Below the pieces are notes generated by a model, which did no database searches, was not told the DNA's origin, and saw only the letters and a program-made list of their open reading frames with translations. From NCBI RefSeq assembly GCF_003439925.1, contig NZ_QQRR01000001.1, positions 248,001-312,000 of the forward strand: a stretch of DNA of 64,000 bases, written 5' to 3'. This DNA is from Haloprofundus halophilus (GTDB lineage: Archaea > Halobacteriota > Halobacteria > Halobacteriales > Haloferacaceae). Within the stretch, counting starts at the first letter, position 1; each line of letters starts with the position of its first letter. A program made the position numbers and the translations under genes. Of this stretch, positions 1-9,171 are shown piece by piece.

Positions 1-9
1 AAGGCGTGT

Positions 10-219
10 ATGACGGAGTACACGACCGTCTCCATCCCGAAGGAACTCGCCGAACGCGTCGACGACACCATCGAGGGGACGAGTTTCTCCAGTACGAGCG
101 ATCTCGTCCGGTTCCTGCTCCGGAGCATCGTCATCCAACACCAGCGGCAGGGACAGCTCACCGAAGCCGAGTTCGAAGAGATCGCCGACCAGTTGACCGA
201 CCTCGGCTACCTGAAGTAG
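10..219 (+). CDS. ribbon-helix-helix (CopG/Arc-type) small DNA-binding protein
   Basis: A 69-residue protein. It opens with a short beta-strand segment (YTTVSIPKELAERVDD), then a loop rich in Ser/Thr, then an amphipathic helix (STSDLVRFLLRSIVIQH). This is the usual order of a CopG/Arc ribbon-helix-helix domain, which dimerises and places the first strand in the DNA major groove. The tail is acidic. The target is unknown. It lies at the window edge, so its upstream partner, if any, is not visible. The following genes run on the opposite strand. A role as a local regulator or antitoxin is inference. Confidence 0.75.
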   Translation: MTEYTTVSIPKELAERVDDTIEGTSFSSTSDLVRFLLRSIVIQHQRQGQLTEAEFEEIADQLTDLGYLK

Positions 220-274
220 CGTCGCGGTCGGAGACCCGACCGCCGCCCCGCCGGCGTCGCGCCGGTCGCCCGAC

Positions 275-760
275 TCAGGCGAACGATTCCTGCGGCGGTT
301 CGGCGTCGAGAATCGACAGTTCCAGTCGCGCCCCGGCCCGGTCGAACGCCCCGAGCGAGCGGTCTTCCCACGGCGGGACGGCGACGAGGACGACGCCCGC
401 GAGGTCGTCGCGCTTCGTCACTTCGAGTTTTCCCTGCGGGTGGCTGACGAAGCGAGCACGCCCCCGACCGGCGGGCGTCGCGAGGTCGACGCCGAAGATG
501 GCGTTGACCGACCGCCCGGCGTCCGGGAGGTAAAAGTGGGTCAGCACGGGCGTCTCGGGGTCCAATCCGAGCTCCGTCTCGAACTCGCCCGCGGGCGTCG
601 TCGCCAGCACGACGTTCGCTCGCTCCGGTTCGGCGTCCTCGGCGAGGCCGAAGAGCACGTCGACCAGTCCGCGGGTTGCGTAGACCACGCGCGGCCGTTC
701 CGGGTGCGGTGATATAACCTCGTTGACTCGGTGCGAGGGGGTGTTCGGTCGCTCCGTCAC
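275..760 (-). CDS. conserved halophilic protein of unknown function
   Basis: About 161 residues, starting with GTG at 760. That GTG overlaps the TGA of the upstream gene (stop 757-759), so the two are probably translationally coupled. The protein has mixed alpha/beta character, with a segment DPETPVLTHFYLPDAGRSVN and an acidic composition. It shows no signal peptide, membrane segment or cysteine motif. I do not recognise the family. Coupling to the metallo-beta-lactamase-like gene suggests that the two products act together. The frame also stays open far upstream on this strand, but that part is the non-coding shadow of neighbouring genes. Confidence 0.7.
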   Translation of the reverse strand: MTERPNTPSHRVNEVISPHPERPRVVYATRGLVDVLFGLAEDAEPERANVVLATTPAGEFETELGLDPETPVLTHFYLPDAGRSVNAIFGVDLATPAGRGRARFVSHPQGKLEVTKRDDLAGVVLVAVPPWEDRSLGAFDRAGARLELSILDAEPPQESFA

Positions 761-1440
761 CCGGAGACCATCGTCTTGAGCGTCTTCCCGTACAGCGACG
801 GCGTCCGCCTCCGCGAGTTCTCCAGCGCGTCGGCGAGCGCCTCGCTCGCGCTCTCGTGAACACCCTCGCCGTGGCCGACGAGAACCCGCTCGGGGTCGAG
901 ACCCGAGAGCGCGCGCGTCGGCGGGAACAGCCGAAGCATCGGGTGGACGCCGAGGCGTTCGCCTTCGGCGAGGAAGTACGGCGCCGTCCCGAGCGCCTCG
1001 GGGACGACGAGCGTCCCGGTCGACTCGTCGTAGAGGCCGACCTCCTGCCACGGCGGCACAGACGAGTCGCGGACGGTGAGCGCGCGGACGCCCGTGTCGC
1101 CGAGTTCGCGGCCGAACCGCTCGACCTCGGCGTTCAGTTTCTTCGCGACTCCGCTCATCCAGTCGGGGACGTACACGGGAACGCCGTGTCGACGGGCCAG
1201 CGCCGCGGCGTCGCGTTTGTGCCGGTCGAGGCCGACGACGACGCCGGCGACGTCGCCGAACTCGGCGAGCAGTTCGTCGACGCCGTCCGTGTCGACGGGG
1301 TCGACGACCCACACGCCGCCGTCGAGCTCCAGCGCGTGACTCGCGCGCTGCATCTCCTCGCCGGGGTGCGCCATCCATCCGACGCCGTGGTCCCACCGGT
1401 CTATCTCGCGGAGTTCCTCGCGGCCGCCTTTCATCGGCAT
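757..1440 (-). CDS. degenerate metallo-beta-lactamase-fold protein
   Basis: 227 residues. The strand pattern GGVWVVDPVDTDG, then GVVVGLDRHKRDAAALARRH, then late ERVLVGHGEGVHE follows the order of MBL-fold hydrolases. However, the canonical zinc motif HxHxDH is reduced to GLDRHKRD, so most metal ligands are missing. Homologues of this kind are common in haloarchaea and are often annotated as MBL-fold or hypothetical. It probably does not carry out the usual two-zinc hydrolysis; binding of a nucleotide or other ligand is possible but speculative. First gene of a two-gene minus-strand unit, overlapping the next gene by 4 nt. Confidence 0.6.
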   Translation of the reverse strand: MPMKGGREELREIDRWDHGVGWMAHPGEEMQRASHALELDGGVWVVDPVDTDGVDELLAEFGDVAGVVVGLDRHKRDAAALARRHGVPVYVPDWMSGVAKKLNAEVERFGRELGDTGVRALTVRDSSVPPWQEVGLYDESTGTLVVPEALGTAPYFLAEGERLGVHPMLRLFPPTRALSGLDPERVLVGHGEGVHESASEALADALENSRRRTPSLYGKTLKTMVSG

Positions 1441-1667
1441 GGACGCAGATTAGGGCGGAAGACGGATAAATGACGCTCCGGCCGCACCGCGGCGCGTCGT
1501 TCGGCTTCGTTCGCCCGACTTCGTTCGCCCGGTTCCGGCACGGTCTCCTCCCGCGTGGTTTCGTCCCGCGTGGTCTCGTCCCGAGGGGTCGAGTCCCCTC
1601 CGGCCGGTTCGAACTATCCGTTCTGCCGAACAGAACGTTCAAGTTCGACTGTCGATTTCTCCCGACT

Positions 1668-2138
1668 ATGGTCAGTCTCCGACGGCTGAAGCCGTTCATC
1701 GCCGGCGCGCTCGGGATGTTCATCGCCGGACTCGGCCACCTGTACCTGCGGCGGTGGCGACGCGCTATCGCGTGGATGGCGCTCGTCATCCTCGTCGGAG
1801 AACTGTTCTTCTCTCCGGAGACGGTCGCGTTTCTCGACTCGACGGTCTCGCAGGGGCCGCCGTTCGTCGCCGACCAGGCCCCGAGTTCACCGGTCGTTCT
1901 CGAAGAACTGCTGCTCGTCTCGTTCGTCATCGTAGCGAGCGCACTCGACGCCGTTCTCGTCGGCCTCCGCACACTCCGCGCCGAGGACGCGGCCGCCGCA
2001 GGCGAGGGTGACGACGGGCCGTCCGACGCCGAAGCCACGTGGAACTGTCCGAACTGCGGCAAAGCCGTCGAAGAGGAGATGGAGTTCTGCCCGTGGTGCG
2101 CGGAGCGCATCGACTCCCGCACCGACGCCGACGGCTGA
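1668..2138 (+). CDS. membrane protein with C-terminal zinc ribbon
   Basis: 156 residues from ATG 1668. An upstream in-frame extension exists but is Arg-rich and unlike the protein. There are two hydrophobic segments near the N-terminus (FIAGALGMFIAGLGHLYL and AIAWMALVILVGELFF) and a third around LLLVSFVIVASALDAVLVGL. An acidic linker follows, then a C-terminal zinc ribbon CPNCGK...CPWCAERI (two CxxC knuckles). This layout is a common haloarchaeal family of unknown function; the ribbon should face the cytoplasm. The stop codon lies inside the first copy of a 30-bp tandem repeat. Confidence 0.75.
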   Translation: MVSLRRLKPFIAGALGMFIAGLGHLYLRRWRRAIAWMALVILVGELFFSPETVAFLDSTVSQGPPFVADQAPSSPVVLEELLLVSFVIVASALDAVLVGLRTLRAEDAAAAGEGDDGPSDAEATWNCPNCGKAVEEEMEFCPWCAERIDSRTDADG

Positions 2139-2190
2139 CCGACGGACGCGAGGCACGGAGACGGCTGACCGACGGACGCGGGGCACGGAG
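2131..2190 (+). repeat. 30-bp tandem duplication (two copies)
   Basis: Copies at 2131-2160 and 2161-2190 differ at one base (A/G at unit position 21). The first copy contains the last codons and TGA stop (2136-2138) of the zinc-ribbon gene. The duplication therefore extends the gap to the TetR gene, which starts at 2233. Confidence 0.9.
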
Positions 2191-2232
2191 ACAGAAGATA
2201 TAAGCGACGCGTTCGACGAGTCAAACCGACTG

Positions 2233-2844
2233 ATGGGTGACACCGAGGAAACGGCGAACCAGCCGACGCGCGACGCCATCATGGAGGCGACGTTCCGCGC
2301 TCTGACCAGACACGGGTACGCGGGGCTGACGATGCAGAAAATCGCCGACGAGTTCGACAAGAGCAAATCGCTGCTGCACTATCACTACGACACCAAAGAT
2401 GAACTGCTCGTCGCGCTCCTCGACTACATGCTCGCGCAGCTCGACGAGCGGCTCGCGCTCGACGAGGAGTCGGATCCGCTGGACCGCTTGACGACGCTCG
2501 TCGACATGCTCCTCTTCGGTCCGGACCGCGAGGCGCACAAGGCGTTTCAGACGACGCTTCTCGAACTCCGCGCGCAAGCGCCCTACAACGAGGCGTTCCG
2601 CGAGCAACTGGCGACCAACGACGCCGCGATCCACGAACTGTTCGTCGACATCGTCGCCGACGGCGTCGAACAGGGAACGTTCCGCGAAGTCGACCCCGAC
2701 GCGGTCGCGACGCTCGTCCTCTCGGCGCTACAGGGCGCGCGGGTCCGCTGGGTGACGCTCGACGAAGACAGCGCGCCCGACGAACTCCGCGACGCGCTGT
2801 TCACGTATCTCGTCGACGAACTCCGCCCCGAGGGCGACGCGTAG
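2233..2844 (+). CDS. TetR/AcrR family transcriptional regulator
   Basis: 203 residues. The N-terminal helix-turn-helix reads RDAIMEATFRALTRHGYAGL then TMQKIADEFDKSKSLLHYHY, the classic TetR DNA-binding helices. A larger all-helical ligand-binding and dimerisation domain follows. ATG 2233 gives the standard TetR length. No efflux pump or divergent target gene is adjacent, so ligand and target are unknown. Autoregulation would be typical of the family. The short region between the 30-bp repeat and the start codon contains an AT-rich stretch (AGAAGATATAAG) that can serve as a TATA box. Confidence 0.9.
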   Translation: MGDTEETANQPTRDAIMEATFRALTRHGYAGLTMQKIADEFDKSKSLLHYHYDTKDELLVALLDYMLAQLDERLALDEESDPLDRLTTLVDMLLFGPDREAHKAFQTTLLELRAQAPYNEAFREQLATNDAAIHELFVDIVADGVEQGTFREVDPDAVATLVLSALQGARVRWVTLDEDSAPDELRDALFTYLVDELRPEGDA

Positions 2845-2925
2845 TCTCCTTTCGCCGTCGCCGACGCGCTCTTTCGCTACCTCCTCGCCGATGCGCTCTT
2901 GCCGGTCACGGGCGTACGACCCCAC

Positions 2926-3696
2926 ATGCTGGTCGGTCTCGCACACCTCGGCCTCGAAGTGAAGTATCTCGACCGAGCGCGGTCGTTCTACGGTGACCGC
3001 CTCGGTCTCGACGCCGCGAGCGACGGCGACGACGTTCTCGTCTACCCCGTCGGCCCCGTCGACCTCCGGATTCGACGCCCGACGGGCGTCCCGCGCGGCG
3101 GTCTCCACACTCACTACGCGTTCTCCGCGCCCGGCGACGAGTACGACCGATGGCTCGACCACCTCTCGAATCTGGCCCCTGAGGAGGTACAGTTCGGCTC
3201 CTACCGGTCGCTGTACGTCGACGACCCCGATGACCACTGCGTCGAAATCGGCGGCACCGACGACGAATCGAGGACAGACCGCGTTGACGGTGCCGACGAC
3301 GACGCCTCACTCTCGCTCACGGGCATCTTCGAGGTCGTTCTCGAAGTGACCGACCTCGACGCCGCGGAGCGACGGTACGGCGAACTCGGCTTCGAGGTGG
3401 TCGACCGCGGCGACGACCGACGGCGCGTCCGCCTTCGGGGACCCGGCGAGGCCCGGGAGCGCTCGTCGTACCGTCCGTTCGACCTCGAACTGTGGGAGCC
3501 GCAGTTGGGACTCGCGGACGCCCACGGCGGCGTCCACGTCGAACTGGGTCTCGCCGTCGACGACCCCGACGCGGCCGCCGAGACGTTCTCGGCGTTCGCC
3601 TGCGAGTCGCTACCGACCGGTAGCGGCGGTGACGAGCGGCGACTGCGCGACCCGGACGGGCACGTGCTGACGTTCGTCGGCGCAGAGAGCGAGTAA
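2926..3696 (+). CDS. two-domain VOC (glyoxalase/dioxygenase fold) protein
   Basis: 256 residues from ATG 2926. Two vicinal-oxygen-chelate repeats are visible: residues about 5-105 (AHLGLEVKYLDRARSFYGDRLGL ... DDHCVEIGG split over the domain) and about 125-255 (GIFEVVLEVTDLDAAERRY ... DPDGHVLTFVG). Family members use His/Glu ligands to bind a metal and act on dioxygenase, glyoxalase or epimerase substrates. Here both halves keep the fold pattern, but the substrate cannot be read from sequence. A possible upstream TTG start at 2899 would add nine residues and is less likely. Confidence 0.8.
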   Translation: MLVGLAHLGLEVKYLDRARSFYGDRLGLDAASDGDDVLVYPVGPVDLRIRRPTGVPRGGLHTHYAFSAPGDEYDRWLDHLSNLAPEEVQFGSYRSLYVDDPDDHCVEIGGTDDESRTDRVDGADDDASLSLTGIFEVVLEVTDLDAAERRYGELGFEVVDRGDDRRRVRLRGPGEARERSSYRPFDLELWEPQLGLADAHGGVHVELGLAVDDPDAAAETFSAFACESLPTGSGGDERRLRDPDGHVLTFVGAESE

Positions 3697-3748
3697 CAGT
3701 TCTGCCGCGGTCCGCGGACGTAAAGGTGAGAAGTGCGAACGCCGACCC

Positions 3749-4231
3749 ATGCCCGAGTACCGCAAGGTGTCCGTCGAGTCGGTGCCGAACACGCCGAACC
3801 CGACGCGCGAGAAGAGAGAGCTAGACGAGGCGGTCGGCGCGAGCGAGTTCGGGTTCAACGTGTTCACGGCCGACCCCGGCGAGCAGGTGCCGTGGGGCTA
3901 CCACCGCCATCCCGACCACGAGGAACTGTTCTACGTGCTCTCGGGCGAACTCCGGGTCGAGACGCCCGAGGGCAACTTCCTGGTCGAGGCCGACGAGGCC
4001 TTCTTCGTCCCCCGGAACGCGCCGAACCGCGCCGTCGCCGCGGGCGAGCAACCCTGTCGGTTCGTCGCCGTCGGCGCGCCGAAAGACGCCGACAGTGCGA
4101 TCATCGAGGAGGAGTGTCCGGCCTGCGCCGAGGAGACCGACCGGTCGTACGAGCAGGTCGAAGACGACGGTCGGACGGTGTACGTCCTCTCGTGTGCGGA
4201 ATGCGGTGTGGAGACGCGACGCTTCGAGTGA
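3749..4231 (+). CDS. cupin-domain protein with C-terminal zinc-knuckle extension
   Basis: 160 residues. Cupin motif 1 is clear (G50-Y-H52-R-H54 then E58/E59 and G66). Motif 2 (VPRNAPNRAVA) carries Arg where the metal-binding His usually sits, so metal binding may be altered. After the cupin barrel (about residues 35-112) there is a tail with C123-P-A-C126 and C149-A-E-C152, a likely zinc knuckle. Single-domain cupins of this size bind small metabolites or act as isomerases; the function here is unknown. It stands alone between a VOC gene and a convergent minus-strand gene. Confidence 0.75.
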   Translation: MPEYRKVSVESVPNTPNPTREKRELDEAVGASEFGFNVFTADPGEQVPWGYHRHPDHEELFYVLSGELRVETPEGNFLVEADEAFFVPRNAPNRAVAAGEQPCRFVAVGAPKDADSAIIEEECPACAEETDRSYEQVEDDGRTVYVLSCAECGVETRRFE

Positions 4232-4258
4232 GCCGCGCGCGACTCGACCCGGCGCTCG

Positions 4259-4549
4259 TTACCGAAGTCGGTCGGTGTCGATGTCGACGCCCGGCGGGGT
4301 GACGACGAGGAACTTCCGGAAGTGCATCAGCTGTCCGCCCATGTCCTTGACTTCGCGGGCGAACCCGGCGGCGAGTTTGTTCAGGTCGCCGTGCACCGAC
4401 AGCACCAACACGTTTCCTTCCTTGACGTTTCGGACCCACTCGGACGGGTCCGTCGACCCGTCGAGCACGCCGAGAACGACGTCGCCGCGAATCTCGGCGT
4501 TCTCGATGTGGGATTCCGCAGTTCGGAGGTCGAGGTCGAAATCGCTCAT
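4259..4549 (-). CDS. DUF5779-like conserved halophilic protein
   Basis: 96 residues from the internal ATG at 4549, chosen because the upstream GTG adds only three non-conserved residues. The sequence has a compact alpha/beta core (GDVVLGVLDGSTDPSEWVRN, GNVLVLSVHGDLNKLAAGF, KFLVVTPPGVDIDTDRL). From memory this matches a short haloarchaeal family annotated DUF5779; that name is unverified. No catalytic motif is evident. It is convergent with the cupin gene, and its start faces the leuA control region. Confidence 0.7.
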   Translation of the reverse strand: MSDFDLDLRTAESHIENAEIRGDVVLGVLDGSTDPSEWVRNVKEGNVLVLSVHGDLNKLAAGFAREVKDMGGQLMHFRKFLVVTPPGVDIDTDRLR

Positions 4550-4940
4550 ACGCGGCACTTGCGCGAGGGTATCAAAAATCCTCGCCTTCTCGGCGGGTCT
4601 CGAACCTCGCTGTTCTCTCGGCTCGCCCGTCTCCCCGAGCGCGTTCGGACCCGACTCGTTGTGACCGATCGGTCACCTGTCCCGTTCTGTGGCGCTCCCT
4701 TACGGACGCGCGTCCAGTTTTCGTCACCTCACGTGACAATCCGCGCGCGACTCGGTAGCACGGCGAATCGCCGCCGTTTGGTGGCAATTTTGTCCAGCCG
4801 GCGCGGGCTGTCGACCTCCGACAATATTATCGGATATAAGGAATGGGGTCGTATGAAAGGACGTTGCAGTCGTGCGATTCGCCGGTCGTTCACGAACGTT
4901 GATGTCGTCCTGATTTCGCCACGAATCTGTCTGAGAGGAA
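4550..4940. other. intergenic control region upstream of leuA
   Basis: About 390 bases without a convincing gene. They hold a perfect 16-bp palindrome (GTGACCGATCGGTCAC, 4661-4676), a GTCAC-N5-GTGAC inverted repeat (4723-4737), and an AT-rich stretch with a TATA-like element (ATTATCGGATATAAG, about 4826-4841). The TATA-like element could be a second, upstream promoter. The leuA-proximal promoter follows. Confidence 0.6.
4661..4676. promoter_or_regulatory. perfect 16-bp palindrome, operator-like
   Basis: GTGACCGATCGGTCAC is fully self-complementary. A related half-site pair, GTCAC-CTCAC-GTGAC, follows at 4723-4737. Repeated GTGAC/GTCAC half-sites between leuA and the divergent gene suggest a dimeric regulator site. 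The regulator is unknown. Confidence 0.5.
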
Positions 4941-4947
4941 CTTTTAT

Positions 4948-4948
<1 letters not shown>
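4934..4948 (+). promoter_or_regulatory. BRE/TATA promoter of the leuA transcript
   Basis: A purine-rich GAGAGGAA (BRE-like) is followed by TTTTATA at 4942-4948. The archaeal spacing predicts a transcription start near 4970-4973. That is just before ATG 4977 and downstream of ATG 4948. This matters for the leuA start (see leuA). Confidence 0.6.
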
Positions 4949-6201
<1,253 letters not shown>

Positions 6202-6376
6202 TGTCCCGGCGCGGCGTCGCAGGCTCCGAAGAGCCACGGGTGTACCACCCGGCGAGCAGTCGCGTTTACGATTCGTTCCGCGGGGCCGGAGCACCGCCCC
6301 GCGGGCGACCCACCGAGGAACTCCCGTCCCGTGCGAACGCGACCCGTTCGGGCAACGTTTGCACGGCGCGAAAGGG

Positions 6377-6382
6377 TTTTTA
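6377..6382 (+). promoter_or_regulatory. TATA box of the ilvB leader transcript
   Basis: TTTTTA lies about 28 nt before ATG 6409, preceded by the purine-rich GCGAAAGGG. This places the transcription start almost at the leader-peptide ATG, as expected for a haloarchaeal leaderless ORF. Confidence 0.6.
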
Positions 6383-6408
6383 CCCACCGGTGATACGGAG
6401 CGAACGAG

Positions 6409-6510
6409 ATGCGACAGTCAGTGACGCGCCGCACGTCCGCGACGGCTCCCGAGCCGTCGCTGCGCGGCGAGGCTGTCCTCGGTTCGCTCATTATTGTAGG
6501 GGCCGCCTAG
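6409..6510 (+). CDS. putative branched-chain leader peptide of the ilvBNC-leuCDB operon
   Basis: A 33-codon ORF directly behind a TATA box and 157 nt before ilvB. Residues 23-33 read VLGSLIIVGAA, so six of the eight residues 23-30 are Val, Leu or Ile. The codons ATT ATT GTA are unusual in this C/G-ending genome. A 9-bp inverted repeat lies inside the ORF (6440-6459). A 6-bp stem (AGGGGC/GCCCCT, 6498-6515) spans its last codons and stop, and another stem lies at 6560-6585. This matches the architecture of bacterial ilv attenuator leaders, which sense charged Ile/Val/Leu tRNAs by ribosome stalling. A downstream poly-T is weak, so control of ilvB translation or an unknown mechanism is as likely as termination. 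Not a known archaeal system to my knowledge. Confidence 0.6.
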   Translation: MRQSVTRRTSATAPEPSLRGEAVLGSLIIVGAA

Positions 6511-6515
6511 CCCCT
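6498..6515 (+). promoter_or_regulatory. hairpin overlapping the stop codon of the ilvB leader ORF
   Basis: AGGGGC-CGCCTA-GCCCCT forms a 6-bp GC stem with the TAG stop in the loop side. A ribosome stalled at the ATT-ATT-GTA codons (6490-6498) would sit on its 5' edge. No strong T-tract follows; short T runs appear only at about 6539-6552. Confidence 0.45.
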
Positions 6516-6559
6516 CACCACCCCCTCTTCCGACTCCGTTTCGCACCGTTTTCGAGAGC

Positions 6560-6585
6560 GAGCCGCGCGACCGGTTCGCGCGCTC
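6560..6585 (+). promoter_or_regulatory. second hairpin in the ilvB leader region
   Basis: GAG-C-CGCGCGA / TCGCGCG-CTC form about 10 bp with one bulged C around a CCGGT loop. It lies between the leader ORF and ilvB and is followed by a C/A-rich unstructured stretch and the ilvB Shine-Dalgarno sequence. It is a candidate alternative structure to the leader hairpin. Confidence 0.4.
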
Positions 6586-6667
6586 CGCGACACCAAGCCA
6601 CACGCACACCACCGATGCGACCGCACCCACCAACCACACACGACGCAGACCAGAGAGGAGGGACAGC

Positions 6668-8428
6668 ATGAGCGAACAACAGACCACCCCCGCCACCGAC
6701 GAGAGAACCGAGGACGACCGGACGGCCGAGACGACGCAGACGCCGATCACGACCGGCGCGTCGTCGGCCGTCCGCGCGCTCGAGAACGCGGGCGTCGAAA
6801 CCGCCTTCGGCGTGCAGGGCGGCGCGATAATGCCCATCTACGACGCGCTGTACGACTCGGACATCCACCACGTGACGATGGCGCACGAGCAGGGCGCGGC
6901 GCACGCCGCCGACGCCTACGGCGTCGTTCGAGGTGAACCGGGCGTCTGCCTCGCAACCTCGGGGCCGGGCGCGACGAACCTCGTCACCGGCATCGCCGAC
7001 GCCGACATGGATTCCGACGCGATGCTCGCGCTGACGGGACAGGTGCCGTCGACGATGGTCGGCTCCGACGCGTTCCAGGAGACCGACACCACCGGCGTCA
7101 CCGCGCCCATCACGAAACACAACTACTTCGCCAGCGACGCCGACACCGTCGGCGACACGGTGGGCGAAGCGTTCGCGCTCGCCGCGGAGGGACGACCGGG
7201 GCCGACGCTGGTCGACCTGCCGAAGGACACGACGATGGCCGAGACCGACCGCGAACCCGGTCCGGCCAGGCCGCCGGAGACGACGACGCCCCCGACGGAG
7301 GCCGACGCCGAATCGGTCGAAGCGGCCGCCGCCGCCATCGAGCGCGCGGAGAAACCGCTCCTCCTGTTCGGCGGCGGCGTCGTCAAGGCCAACGCCACCG
7401 AGGAGGCTCGGGCGTTCGCCGTCGACAACGGGATTCCCGTGGTGACGACGATGCCCGCCATCGGCTCGATGCCGGAGGACCACGAGCTCTGCCTGTCGTG
7501 GGCGGGGATGCACGGCACCGGCTACGCGAATATGGCGGTCACCCACTGCGACCTGCTCGTCGCCGTCGGCTGCCGGTTCGACGACCGCCTCACCGGCGGC
7601 GTCGACACCTTCGCTCCCGAGGCCGAAGTGGTCCACGTCGACGTCGACGAGGCGGAAATCTCGAAGAACGTCCACGCGGACTACCCGGTCGTCGGCGACG
7701 CGAAGGCCGTCCTCGACCAACTGGCCGGGGAAGTCGGCCAAGCGCCCGACGCCCGCGAGTGGCGACAGCAGTGCCAGACGTGGAAAGAGGAGTACCCGCT
7801 GGCGTACAAAACTCCCGAGGACGAGCCGCTGAAACCGCAGTTCGTCGTCGAGGCGCTGGACGAGGCGACGTCCGACGACACCATCGTCACCACCGGCGTC
7901 GGCCAGCACCAGATGTGGGCCGCGCAGTTCTGGACGTTCACGAACCCGCGCACGTGGGTCTCCTCGCACGGCCTCGGCACGATGGGCTACGGGCTGCCCG
8001 CGGCCATCGGCGCGAAACTCGCCGCACCCGACAAGGACGTGGTCTGCGTCGACGGCGACGGCTCCTTCCTGATGACGATTCAGGAACTCTCCGTGGCCGT
8101 CCGCGAGGAACTCGACATCACCGTCGCCGTCCTGAACAACGAGTACATCGGGATGGTCCGCCAGTGGCAGGACGCGTTCTTCGAGGGCCGCCGAATGGCC
8201 GCCGAGTACGACTGGTGTCCGGACTTCGCCAAACTCGCCGAGGCGTTCGGCGCGCGCGGTTTCAGCGCCGAGAACTACGACGAGGCCGCCGACGCCATCG
8301 AGAACGCGCTCGCCTACGACGGGCCGTCGGTCGTCGACTTCCGCGTCGACCCGGCGGAGAACGTCTACCCGATGGTCGCCAGCGGCGGTGCAAACGGCAA
8401 GTTCGCGCTCTCGGAGGACCAGCTATGA
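6668..8428 (+). CDS. ilvB: acetolactate synthase, large (catalytic) subunit
   Basis: 586 residues. A ThDP-dependent enzyme making acetolactate or acetohydroxybutyrate, the first common step for valine, leucine and isoleucine. The N-terminal PYR domain has the catalytic Glu in [14 protein letters not shown]. The C-terminal domain has the ThDP/Mg signature [12 protein letters not shown] followed by [12 protein letters not shown]. The FAD-type middle domain lies between. GGAGG at about 6656-6660 gives a clear Shine-Dalgarno, unlike the leaderless genes around it, so translation depends on the leader transcript. The stop overlaps the ilvN ATG (ATGA). A variable acidic N-terminal tail of about 35 residues precedes the domain. 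Confidence 0.96.
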   Translation: MSEQQTTPATDERTEDDRTAETTQTPITTGASSAVRALENAGVETAFGVQGGAIMPIYDALYDSDIHHVTMAHEQGAAHAADAYGVVRGEPGVCLATSGPGATNLVTGIADADMDSDAMLALTGQVPSTMVGSDAFQETDTTGVTAPITKHNYFASDADTVGDTVGEAFALAAEGRPGPTLVDLPKDTTMAETDREPGPARPPETTTPPTEADAESVEAAAAAIERAEKPLLLFGGGVVKANATEEARAFAVDNGIPVVTTMPAIGSMPEDHELCLSWAGMHGTGYANMAVTHCDLLVAVGCRFDDRLTGGVDTFAPEAEVVHVDVDEAEISKNVHADYPVVGDAKAVLDQLAGEVGQAPDAREWRQQCQTWKEEYPLAYKTPEDEPLKPQFVVEALDEATSDDTIVTTGVGQHQMWAAQFWTFTNPRTWVSSHGLGTMGYGLPAAIGAKLAAPDKDVVCVDGDGSFLMTIQELSVAVREELDITVAVLNNEYIGMVRQWQDAFFEGRRMAAEYDWCPDFAKLAEAFGARGFSAENYDEAADAIENALAYDGPSVVDFRVDPAENVYPMVASGGANGKFALSEDQL

Positions 8429-9171
8429 GCGGCGAGGACTCGACGGACGCTCCGGAGTTCGAAACCGAGCGCGGATACGAACTCGACGGACCCGGCATGC
8501 CCGGTCCCGCTCCAGACGAGCGTCCCCACCCGGAGGGCCGACGCAACACCCACGGCGTCCGAATCGACCCGGAGGCGGAGGCGAAGCCGCGACACCGGAC
8601 GGCGGTCGTCTCGGCTCTGGTCGAACACGAACCGGGCGTGCTCTCGCGCGTCTCGGGACTGTTCTCCCGGCGGCAGTTCAACATCGAGAGCCTCACCGTC
8701 GGGAAGACGACCGTCGACGGCCACGCGCGAATCACGCTCGTGGTCGAGGAGACCGACGCCGGCATCGACCAGGTCAAAAAGCAGCTGGCGAAGCTCAAAC
8801 CCGTCATCCAGGTCGGCGAACTCGACGACGACGCCGTGCGCGCCGAACTGGTCCTGCTGAAAGTTCGGGGCGACGAACCCGACAAGGTCCACGCGATCAC
8901 CCAGATGTACGAGGGCCAGACGCTCGACGCCGGCCCGCGCACCATCACGGTCCAGATCACGGGCGACCAGCAGAAGATAGACGACGCCGTCGACGCGTTC
9001 CGACAGTTCGGCATCATCGAGATCGCGCGGACGGGACAGACGGCGCTCGCCCGCGGCGACACGCCGACGACGCCTGGCGAGGAGCCGGGGCACTCCACCG
9101 AGCCGAAAGACTCGACGTATCGCGACGAAACCGACGACGACGACGAAAACCAACTGACACACCAACCATGA
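8425..9171 (+). CDS. ilvN: acetolactate synthase, small (regulatory) subunit
   Basis: 248 residues, longer than the bacterial form (about 160-165). After a non-conserved acidic N-terminus of about 50 residues comes an ACT domain, [20 protein letters not shown] and [12 protein letters not shown], which binds valine for feedback control. The second half ([12 protein letters not shown] ... [16 protein letters not shown]) is the C-terminal domain that activates IlvB. It ends with an acidic low-complexity tail. The start overlaps the ilvB stop by 4 nt and its own stop overlaps ilvC by 4 nt, so the three are coupled. Confidence 0.94.
   Translation: MSGEDSTDAPEFETERGYELDGPGMPGPAPDERPHPEGRRNTHGVRIDPEAEAKPRHRTAVVSALVEHEPGVLSRVSGLFSRRQFNIESLTVGKTTVDGHARITLVVEETDAGIDQVKKQLAKLKPVIQVGELDDDAVRAELVLLKVRGDEPDKVHAITQMYEGQTLDAGPRTITVQITGDQQKIDDAVDAFRQFGIIEIARTGQTALARGDTPTTPGEEPGHSTEPKDSTYRDETDDDDENQLTHQP

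Noticed and set aside
6614-6671. An 18-codon ORF ending in ATGA with ilvB
   Set aside because: It is Pro/His-rich and lacks typical codon use; the ilvB Shine-Dalgarno lies inside it, so it is probably chance. The 6409 leader is much better supported.
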